From positions 54,125-118,124 of the forward strand of contig VFJZ01000030.1 of assembly GCA_009885805.1 (NCBI GenBank): a stretch of 64,000 bases of DNA. The letters run 5' to 3'. The translations under genes and the position numbers were made by a program. Of this stretch, positions 47,535-53,437 are shown piece by piece. The notes under the pieces are model-generated. The model made no database searches. It was given only the letters and a program-made list of their open reading frames with translations, and was not told where the DNA came from. Within the stretch, counting starts at the first letter, position 1. Each line of letters starts with the position of its first letter. This DNA is from Actinomycetota bacterium (GTDB taxonomy: Bacteria; Actinomycetota; Thermoleophilia; Gaiellales; F1-60-MAGs149).

Positions 47535-47621
47535 TCAGTTTCCCCACTTGCCGCCAGCTCCCGAGGCGAGCAGGAGGGCGACGAGCGGAGCGAGGCGGAG
47601 AACAAGGCACTTGATGCGCAT
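47535..47621 (-). CDS. Small secretory-like peptide (28 residues) upstream of HD-GYP gene
   Basis: An unrecognised short gene. It starts MRIKC, continues with a hydrophobic stretch of about 17 residues (LVLRLAPLVALLLASGA) and ends GGKWGN. The start has an ideal ribosome binding site, AAGGAG (47628-47633 on the minus strand), 6 bases before the ATG, better than almost any other in the window. The stop is 15 bases before the HD-GYP gene. It looks like a signal-peptide-bearing pheromone precursor or a leader peptide; neither is proven. Length was too short for ordinary gene finding. Confidence 0.55.
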   Translation of the reverse strand: MRIKCLVLRLAPLVALLLASGAGGKWGN

Positions 47622-47694
47622 CGGGGACTCCTTCGTTGGGGAGGTCGTGAGCCGGGGCTAACCAGAGTTATGCCGGAGCGCCGCCGCTTCTTCG

Positions 47695-47709
47695 CCCCCT
47701 GGGAGGGGG
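47695..47709. terminator. Weak hairpin after the HAD gene
   Basis: CCCCC-TGGGA-GGGGG could form a 5-base-pair stem in the gap between the HAD-family gene and the peptide/HD-GYP operon, both transcribed on the minus strand. No U-tract follows, so it is only a possible terminator. Confidence 0.25.
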
Positions 47710-47718
47710 ATTCGCCAC

Positions 47719-48411
47719 CTACGGCACGAGCAGGTCGGCAATGCCGCGCACGATCCGGTCCGGCAGCACCGGCACGTCCTCCGGCACGCCGGTGCCGTGG
47801 ACGTCGACCCAGATCGCATGGAGGCCCACGGCCTGCGCGCCGCCGACGTCGAAGCGCAGGCTGTCGCCCGCCATCCAGGCGTCGTCCGCTGCGACCTCGA
47901 GCGCCGTCAGCGCCCGCTCGAATGCCTCCGGCTCGGGCTTGCCGACGCCGACCTCACCCTCGATGCCGATGTAGGCGAACCACGCCTCGAGATCGAAGCG
48001 GGCGAGCTTCCAGCGCTGATGGCGTGCGCTGCCGTTCGTGATCAGACCGAGGAGCGTGCCGGCAGCGCGAAACGCGCGCAGCGCCTCGAACGCGCCCGGA
48101 AGTGGTGCGATCGCCTCGTCGCGCAGCACGTCGTGGCGGGCGGCGACGCGGGTAGCCAGCGCCGGGTCGTGCAGACCGAGGTCGTCGAGCGCCGCGGTCA
48201 CGATCGCGCGCCGCGCGGCAGCGAGGTCGGCGCGGCCGGCGCGGTGCCGGTCCGGGTCGGACCAGAAGCGGGCGCCCGCGGCACGGATCGCCCCACGGAG
48301 CGACTCGGGCGCGCCTTCCTCAAGGCACGCGCGCTCCCAGGATGCCGCCGATCCGCCGGTGTCGTCGAGGATCGTATCGTCGAGATCGAGGAGGAGGACC
48401 CGCGGGAGCAC
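47719..48411 (-). CDS. HAD-superfamily hydrolase
   Basis: A 230-residue phosphatase-type HAD protein. The nucleophile motif is LLLDLDDTILD, motif II ITNGSARHQRWK, the lysine is in GVGKPEPEAFERAL and motif IV is MAGDSLRFDVGGA. The cap is helical (subfamily IA), as in phosphoglycolate phosphatases and nucleotidases. The substrate cannot be told from sequence. GTG 48411 diverges from the response regulator gene; a minus-strand TACCCT box lies 7 bases before it. Confidence 0.88.
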   Translation of the reverse strand: MLPRVLLLDLDDTILDDTGGSAASWERACLEEGAPESLRGAIRAAGARFWSDPDRHRAGRADLAAARRAIVTAALDDLGLHDPALATRVAARHDVLRDEAIAPLPGAFEALRAFRAAGTLLGLITNGSARHQRWKLARFDLEAWFAYIGIEGEVGVGKPEPEAFERALTALEVAADDAWMAGDSLRFDVGGAQAVGLHAIWVDVHGTGVPEDVPVLPDRIVRGIADLLVP

Positions 48412-48418
48412 AGCGGGC

Positions 48419-48424
48419 AGGGTA
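48419..48424 (-). promoter_or_regulatory. -10 element TACCCT for the HAD gene
   Basis: Minus-strand TACCCT is followed by 7 bases and the GTG at 48411. It lies 4 bases from the oppositely oriented box of the response regulator gene. Confidence 0.45.
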
Positions 48425-48428
48425 CGGC

Positions 48429-48434
48429 TACGCT
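48429..48434 (+). promoter_or_regulatory. -10 element TACGCT before the response regulator gene
   Basis: TACGCT is followed by 6 bases and the GTG at 48441. With the opposing TACCCT box this 29-base gap serves two divergent, probably leaderless promoters. Confidence 0.55.
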
Positions 48435-48440
48435 GCTCCG

Positions 48441-49139
48441 GTGAACGCTATCCGGCCGCCCGAGATCCTCCTCGTCGAGGACGACGAGGTGATCCGGGAG
48501 GCAACGGCCGAGGGACTCCGGCGGGACGGCTTCGAGGTCCGCAGCGCCGGCACCGGGCCGGACGGGCTGGCGGCGTTCCAGGAGCGCGAGCCGTCGCTCG
48601 CGATCCTCGATGTGATGCTGCCGGGGCTCGGTGGGGTCGAGTTGTGCCGTGAGATCCGTCGCGACTCGCAGGTGCCGATCGTCTTCCTCTCGGCCCGCAC
48701 GGACGCCGTCGACATCGTCCTCGGCCTCGAGGCGGGCGCGGACGACTACGTCACCAAGCCATTCGAGCCGGCCGTCCTGGCGGCTCGGGTGCGAGCGGCG
48801 CTGCGCCGTACGCGGCCCATACCGATGCCCGATGGCGGCCTGGAGCGCGTCGGGGCGATCACGATCGACCGTGCCGGACACGTCGTGGCGAAGGACGGCG
48901 AGGTCGTCGCACTGACGCCGACGGAGTACCGCCTCCTCGCGGAGCTGATGGACAACCCGGGCGTCGCACTGGACCGGGCGGCGCTCCTCGAGCGCGTCTG
49001 GGGGTATGGCTGGGCCGGCGATGCGCGCCTCGTGGACGTCCACATCCAGCGGCTCCGTTCGAAGATCGAAGACGACCCCACGAGCCCGCAGCTCGTGACG
49101 ACCGTCCGTGGTGTCGGCTACAAGCTGACGCGGGCCTGA
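48441..49139 (+). CDS. OmpR-family response regulator (MtrA/CseB-like)
   Basis: A 232-residue two-component regulator. The receiver has the acidic pair VEDDE, the phospho-accepting aspartate in AILDVMLPGLGG, and the lysine in DDYVTKPFEP. The winged-helix DNA-binding domain shows LTPTEYRLLAELMDNPG and VDVHIQRLRSKIEDDP. The next gene is a histidine kinase, followed by two GerMN lipoprotein genes, an order like mtrA-mtrB-lpqB of mycobacteria. GTG 48441 is chosen from the TACGCT box 6 bases ahead and the domain boundary. Confidence 0.94.
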   Translation: MNAIRPPEILLVEDDEVIREATAEGLRRDGFEVRSAGTGPDGLAAFQEREPSLAILDVMLPGLGGVELCREIRRDSQVPIVFLSARTDAVDIVLGLEAGADDYVTKPFEPAVLAARVRAALRRTRPIPMPDGGLERVGAITIDRAGHVVAKDGEVVALTPTEYRLLAELMDNPGVALDRAALLERVWGYGWAGDARLVDVHIQRLRSKIEDDPTSPQLVTTVRGVGYKLTRA

Positions 49140-49158
49140 GCCGGCCGCCGGCGCCCGC

Positions 49159-49164
49159 TACGCT
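49159..49164 (+). promoter_or_regulatory. -10 element TACGCT before the histidine kinase gene
   Basis: Identical hexamer and spacing (6 bases to the ATG at 49171) as for the regulator gene just upstream, which suggests a second, internal leaderless promoter. Confidence 0.5.
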
Positions 49165-49170
49165 GCGCCC

Positions 49171-50463
49171 ATGAGCTTGCGCCTCAAGCTCGCCCTCGCG
49201 ATCGCGACCATCGCTGGGCTCGTCGCTGGCGGCACCGGCGTCGTCGTCTACGACCGCGAGAAGTCCGACCGCTACGACCGCGCCCGGAAGGGCGTCGCGC
49301 AGACCGTGCGGATCTTCGCCCGCATCCTCGACGACCCCGAGTCCACCAGTTCACCGCGTGGCGCCGCGGTCGAACTCGAGGACGGTGATCGGATCCCCCA
49401 GATACCGGCCGCTCTCCGCGTCCGTCTCATCGACGAGGGCGTCTACTCGATCGTCAGCGAGGTCGCCGGCTCTCCGTTCGTGTACGCCGGTACGCGGCTC
49501 GACTCCGGTGACCGCGTCTTCGCGAGAAGCCCGTTCCAGGCCGACATGGAGGCGCTCGCCGACCTTCGCGTCGCGCTGATCCAGGTCGGCATCGGCGCTG
49601 CCATGCTCGGTGCGCTCCTCGGGCTCGTGGTGTCGATGCTGCTCGGCCGTCCGCTGCGACGATCGGCGACGCTCGCACGCCGGCTCGCCGCGGGTGACCT
49701 CGACGCCCGCCTGCGGCCGCGCGGTCGCGACGAGATCGCACAGCTCGGGCGGGCGCTCGACGAAATGGCCGAGGCGCTGTCGCGCAAGCTCGCCGAGCTC
49801 GACGAGGCGGCGGAGCGCGAGAAGCGCTTCTCGAGCGACGTCGCCCACGAGTTGCGGACGCCCGTTACGGGGCTGATCGCGGCCGCGGCGCTGCTCGACG
49901 ACTCCCGCCCGGCGGCGATGGTGCGGGAGCGGGCGGCCGCGCTCGCGGCGCTGGTCCAGGACCTGCTCGAGGTCATGCGACTCGAGGCCGGTGAGCTGCC
50001 GCGCGCCGATCCGTTCGATCTCGCCCGGCTCGTCCGCGATGTCGTCCAGGCGAGGGCGCCCGTGGCCGAGCTCGAGGCACCCGAGCACCTGCACGTCCTG
50101 AGCGACCCGCGACGCGTCGAGCGGGTGGTCGCGAACCTCCTCGACAACGCCGGTCGGCACGGGCGGCCGCCGGTTCGTGTGCGACTGGCTGCCGACGGCC
50201 TCGACGCGGTCGTCCAGGTACGCGACCACGGCGACGGGTTCGGTTCGTTCCTCCCCCGGGCCGGTGAGCGGTTCGCGCTGGGACGGCCGGCGCGCGGCGG
50301 CGGCACCGGCCTCGGGCTGGCGATCTGCCGCGGCCAGGCGCGGATCATCGGCGCGACACTCGATCTCCGCGATGACGACGGCGCGGTGGTGACGCTGCGT
50401 CTGCCGGGCGCCGTGACAATCGCGTTGCGGCCGGCCAGCGAGCCGGCGGAGGTCAGCGGATGA
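49171..50463 (+). CDS. Sensor histidine kinase
   Basis: A 430-residue membrane kinase. Helix 1 (about 8-26) and helix 2 (about 135-160) flank a 110-residue extracellular sensor. HAMP (GRPLRRSATLARRLAAGDLD) is followed by the phospho-accepting histidine in FSSDVAHELRTPVTGL (near residue 226), the N box VVANLLDNAGRHG and the G boxes RDHGDGFG and GGGTGLGLAICRGQA. It pairs with the response regulator gene 31 bases upstream. Its stop overlaps the start of a GerMN lipoprotein gene by 4 bases. The signal is unknown, plausibly cell-envelope stress. Confidence 0.93.
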   Translation: MSLRLKLALAIATIAGLVAGGTGVVVYDREKSDRYDRARKGVAQTVRIFARILDDPESTSSPRGAAVELEDGDRIPQIPAALRVRLIDEGVYSIVSEVAGSPFVYAGTRLDSGDRVFARSPFQADMEALADLRVALIQVGIGAAMLGALLGLVVSMLLGRPLRRSATLARRLAAGDLDARLRPRGRDEIAQLGRALDEMAEALSRKLAELDEAAEREKRFSSDVAHELRTPVTGLIAAAALLDDSRPAAMVRERAAALAALVQDLLEVMRLEAGELPRADPFDLARLVRDVVQARAPVAELEAPEHLHVLSDPRRVERVVANLLDNAGRHGRPPVRVRLAADGLDAVVQVRDHGDGFGSFLPRAGERFALGRPARGGGTGLGLAICRGQARIIGATLDLRDDDGAVVTLRLPGAVTIALRPASEPAEVSG

Positions 50464-51407
50464 GGCGAGTCGTCGCTCTGATGCTGGCGGCGTTCCTGGC
50501 CGGCTGCGGCGGCATCGATGGCGTCCGGGCAGAGGGCGGGAAGGAACTGGAACTGGCTGACCCGATCGCGGCGCAGGGAACGGCCGAGCGGACGATCAGC
50601 GTCTACCTGCTGCGGTACGGCAAGCGCGTCACGGTCGAGCGCACGGTGAGTGGCACGCCGAGTCCCGAACAGGCTGCGCTCCAGTCGCTCCTCACGGGAC
50701 CGACGCCTGTCGAGGTTAAGGAGCGGTACGTCACGGCCATCCCCGCCGGCGCCAAACTCCTCGACTTCGCGCTCAACAACGGTGCCGTCGAGATCGATCT
50801 GGGCGGACCGTTCGAGACGATCCAGCGCAACGCTTCGACCGACGACATCGAAGCGCGGCAACGGCAGAAGTTGCTCGAACAGATCGTCTACACCCTGACC
50901 GAGTTCGACACCGTCCGCTCGGTCGAGGTGCGGGTGAACGGCGCCACGATCCCGCTCCTCAACAACCAGTTCGGCGGCCCGGCGCTGACGCGTGATGTGT
51001 TCGACCAGCCCGCCGTTGCCGCCTGGCACGACCAAACGCGGTGCACCGGTAACGAGAAGGTCGGCGGCCGAAAGAGCACTCGCGCGCTGCGCGTCGCCAA
51101 GCCCGTGGTCGGCGCCGGCGTCGTCAGCTTCGCGGGTGAGACGGACGCCGAGCGCGGGGCGATCAGGGTCCAACTCGAGCAGGACGGCACCCTGCTGCGC
51201 TCGCTCGAGGAAGGAGCCACCTACAACCGCCCAGCGGACGGCGGTACCGAGCCCTGTGCACAGTTCGAGGGCCGCGTCGAGATACCGTGGGGCGTCACCG
51301 GCGAGGTCCTTCTGCGCGTCAGCGTGCAGCCCGTCGATGCAGGTGCCGAGCGGCAGCCGGTCGAACTCCCTCTCGACATCGGAAACGAGGCCGACCTTGC
51401 GACGTGA
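50460..51407 (+). CDS. GerMN-domain lipoprotein (LpqB/GerM-like)
   Basis: A 315-residue exported lipoprotein. Signal MRRVVALMLAAFLAGC ends in the lipobox LAGC. A GerMN domain (about 45-170) contains QAALQSLLTGPTPVE and LLEQIVYTLTEFDTVRSVEV; an Ig-like spore-germination-associated domain (Gmad2-type) follows (VGAGVVSFAGETDAERGA). In mycobacteria LpqB interacts with MtrB and modulates the two-component system, so this protein is probably an accessory factor of the upstream kinase. It overlaps the kinase gene by 4 bases and the next gene by 11. Confidence 0.87.
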   Translation: MRRVVALMLAAFLAGCGGIDGVRAEGGKELELADPIAAQGTAERTISVYLLRYGKRVTVERTVSGTPSPEQAALQSLLTGPTPVEVKERYVTAIPAGAKLLDFALNNGAVEIDLGGPFETIQRNASTDDIEARQRQKLLEQIVYTLTEFDTVRSVEVRVNGATIPLLNNQFGGPALTRDVFDQPAVAAWHDQTRCTGNEKVGGRKSTRALRVAKPVVGAGVVSFAGETDAERGAIRVQLEQDGTLLRSLEEGATYNRPADGGTEPCAQFEGRVEIPWGVTGEVLLRVSVQPVDAGAERQPVELPLDIGNEADLAT

Positions 51408-52152
51408 ACGAGCCATGGCGTTGATCGCGGCCCTCGTGGTGACCGCATGCGGTGGCGCCGATCCGCCGGCGGCCGGTACGGCGGCGTCGACCGCGCCCGC
51501 ACCGGCCACCACGGCCCCGCCCGAGCACGACGTCGCCGTGTGGTTCCTCGACGGTGGCGAGCCGGTCCGTCTCGTCGTCCGGGCACCGGTGACCGAAGGC
51601 GTTGCGCGACAGGCGCTCGAGCTGGTGCTGGCGGAGCCGCCGGCCGGTTACGAGACGGCCGTCCCGGAGGGTCTCGCGCTGGAGGACATCGCGATCGCCG
51701 ACACCGTGGCCACGGTTGGGGTGGCCGACGAGGCGCCGACCGGTGCCGCGCTCGTCCAGATCGTCAACACGCTGACCGAGTTTCCGACGGTGCGTTGGGT
51801 GCGGTTCGGGGACGACCCTGGCCTGGTCAACCGGACGATCGCCGCCACCGGTCAGGACGCACCACCGTGGCTGGAACTGACCCGCGTCGACGTCGTGGCC
51901 GAGAACGTCTCGTTCGCCGGCACCGCCGATGTCTTCGAGGCCAATGTCCAGGTGCGCCTCGTTCAGGGCGAGACCGTTCTCGCGGAGTCCTTCGTGACGG
52001 CGACCTGCGGCACCGGGTGCCGCGGCTCGTTCGACGGCGCGATCTCCGCGCCGGAGGGGACGTCGGGCGCAGCCCGCCTCGAGGTGTTCACCCTCTCCGC
52101 CGAGGACGGCTCCGTGCAGGACGTCGTCGCGCGGGACGTGACCCTCGGGTGA
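51397..52152 (+). CDS. Second GerMN-domain lipoprotein
   Basis: A 251-residue relative of the preceding protein. TTG 51397 gives (M)RRERAMALIAALVVTAC, a full signal with lipobox VTAC, and GAGG stands about 6 bases ahead of it; ATG 51415 would leave no charged N-terminus. The GerMN domain has RQALELVLAEPPAGYE and ALVQIVNTLTEFPTVRWVRF, and a Gmad2-like domain follows (VVAENVSFAGTADVFEANV). It may be a duplicate of the upstream gene. Its last 4 bases overlap smpB, tying envelope signalling and trans-translation genes into one transcript. Confidence 0.83.
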   Translation: MRRERAMALIAALVVTACGGADPPAAGTAASTAPAPATTAPPEHDVAVWFLDGGEPVRLVVRAPVTEGVARQALELVLAEPPAGYETAVPEGLALEDIAIADTVATVGVADEAPTGAALVQIVNTLTEFPTVRWVRFGDDPGLVNRTIAATGQDAPPWLELTRVDVVAENVSFAGTADVFEANVQVRLVQGETVLAESFVTATCGTGCRGSFDGAISAPEGTSGAARLEVFTLSAEDGSVQDVVARDVTLG

Positions 52153-52610
52153 GCGAGGGCGAAAAGACCGTCGCGTCGAACCGGCGGGCCTTCCACACCT
52201 ACGAGATCGACGAACGGTTCGAGGCCGGCATCGAGCTCCTCGGTACCGAGGTCAAGTCCCTGCGTCTCGGCCGCTGCAGCATCGCGGAGGCCTTCGGCGT
52301 GATCCGCGACGGCGAGTGCTATCTGGTCGGCTGCACCATCGAGCCGTACGCCCAGGGGAACCGCGCGAACCACGCCGCCGCCCGCGACCGCCGGCTGCTG
52401 CTGCACGGCCGGGAGATCGAACGGTTGCGCCAGAAGACGGCCGAGAAGGGCCTCACGATCGTCCCGCTGCGTGTCTACTTCAAGGTCGGACGGGCGAAGG
52501 TCGAGATCGCCCTCGGCCGCGGCCGCAACGTCGTCGACAAGCGGCAGTCGATGGCGGAGCGCGACGCCCGCCGGGAGATGGACCGCGCGATCCGCGGCCA
52601 GAAGGCCTGA
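52149..52610 (+). CDS. smpB: SsrA-binding protein SmpB
   Basis: SmpB delivers tmRNA to stalled ribosomes. The 153-residue protein has NRRAFHTYEIDERFEAGIEL, GTEVKSLRLGRCSIAEAF, YLVGCTIEPYAQGNRANH, YFKVGRAKVEIALGRGRN and the C-terminal basic tail DKRQSMAERDARREMDRAIR that enters the ribosomal mRNA channel. GTG 52149 overlaps the previous stop (GTGA). The tmRNA gene lies 26 bases downstream. Confidence 0.97.
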   Translation: MSEGEKTVASNRRAFHTYEIDERFEAGIELLGTEVKSLRLGRCSIAEAFGVIRDGECYLVGCTIEPYAQGNRANHAAARDRRLLLHGREIERLRQKTAEKGLTIVPLRVYFKVGRAKVEIALGRGRNVVDKRQSMAERDARREMDRAIRGQKA

Positions 52611-52619
52611 TCGGCGTAG

Positions 52620-52625
52620 TACACT
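52620..52625 (+). promoter_or_regulatory. -10 element TACACT before ssrA
   Basis: TACACT lies 11 bases upstream of the mature 5' end of tmRNA, right after the smpB stop. The primary transcript would start a few bases before the RNase P site. Confidence 0.5.
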
Positions 52626-52636
52626 GTGGCTGTCCC

Positions 52637-53000
52637 GGGGGCGACCTGGTTTCGACACGGTTTGCTACACGGGGCGAACTGCAAGCCGAGGATCCCGGTT
52701 GGCCTCGTTAATCACCCGGGAAACCAGAACTGCGAAGTCCGATACGGATCTCGCTTTCGCTGCCTGAGTCTAGGTAGCGAGCTGTCGACCGGAGCTCGGC
52801 CCGTGGCCCCGGATCGGCATCAACCAACGGGCTCGTCCGCCGCCTGAGCGCCGCTGCAGGCGTCGGAGACACCTAGTGCGGCTGGCTCCGGGTTCGTACT
52901 GCCCTCGCGACAGGCCCGGGGCGAGATCCAGGCGAGGGACAAGCTTGTAGACGTTCGTCTCGGGCGGTCGTGGACGCGGGTTCGATTCCCGCCGCCTCCA
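52637..53000 (+). ncRNA. ssrA: Transfer-messenger RNA
   Basis: tmRNA rescues stalled ribosomes and tags the nascent peptide. The 5' GGGGGCGACCTGGTTTCGAC is the conserved acceptor/D-like start. GGGGGCG pairs with CGCCTCC at 52993-52999 (one G-U pair), followed by discriminator A at 53000; CCA is not encoded. A T-arm GGTTCGATTCC-type sequence lies at about 52977-52989. The tag reading frame is 52732-52767: GCG AAG TCC GAT ACG GAT CTC GCT TTC GCT GCC TGA, giving AKSDTDLAFAA, ending in the usual degradation signal -AA. Length is 364 bases. Confidence 0.96.
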
Positions 53001-53125
53001 TCCCACAACCATGCGGTACGAAGATCGTGGCAATGGTCACGCAGCACGGGTAATCGAATCGCAGGAGCATCAGACGGGATCCGTTCGGAGACCCGATCCT
53101 ACAGCGTTGCCGCCGTCCGCGCCGG

Positions 53126-53404
53126 GCTCATCGGACCGGCGCCCTCGCCGTCTGGTGGACGCTGTACGCGGTCGAGAAGCACATCTCCCACACCGAGGCG
53201 GCCGTCCTCGGCGTCGTCGTCGCGCTGGTCTCGCCGTTCGGTGATCTCTTCGAGTCGTTCCTGAAGCGCGACCTGGGCGTGAAGGACTCCGGCACGCTCC
53301 TGGGTGCGCACGGCGGCGTCCTCGACCGCATCGACGCCCTGCTGTTCGCCGGGCCGGCGGCGCTGATCGTGCTCGACCTGATGGGGAAGCTCTTAGTTAT
53401 GTGA
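53126..53404 (+). pseudogene. Remnant of cdsA (phosphatidate cytidylyltransferase), 3' part only
   Basis: Frame 2 from about 53126 to the TGA at 53402 reads WWTLYAVEKHISHTEAAVLG, FGDLFESFLKRDLGVKDSG and TLLGAHGGVLDRIDALLFAG, the C-terminal signature of CDP-diglyceride synthase (KD-x-G-x4-HGG-x-x-DR-x-D). The first two thirds of the gene are absent. Bases 53001-53125 between it and ssrA hold nothing recognisable apart from a weak stem (GGATC/GATCC, 53078-53098). The truncation ends close to the tmRNA 3' end, a common integration site. Confidence 0.75.
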
Positions 53405-53416
53405 GGCTATCAAGAA

Positions 53417-53425
53417 GGGGGGGGG
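53417..53425 (+). repeat. G9 homopolymer tract
   Basis: Nine consecutive G residues lie 12 bases before the start codon of the PAS/GGDEF/HD-GYP gene, directly before a possible TATGGC -10 box (53427-53432). Such tracts are prone to slippage and to sequencing error. Confidence 0.8.
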
Positions 53426-53437
53426 CTATGGCACGAT

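Noticed and set aside
47622..47718. Cyclic-di-GMP riboswitch ahead of the peptide/HD-GYP operon
   Set aside because: The conserved GEMM core and tetraloop receptor were looked for and not found; only a weak GC hairpin is present.
53011..53244. 77-residue plus-strand open frame after ssrA
   Set aside because: Arg/Pro-rich and overlapping the cdsA remnant in another frame; no ribosome binding site.
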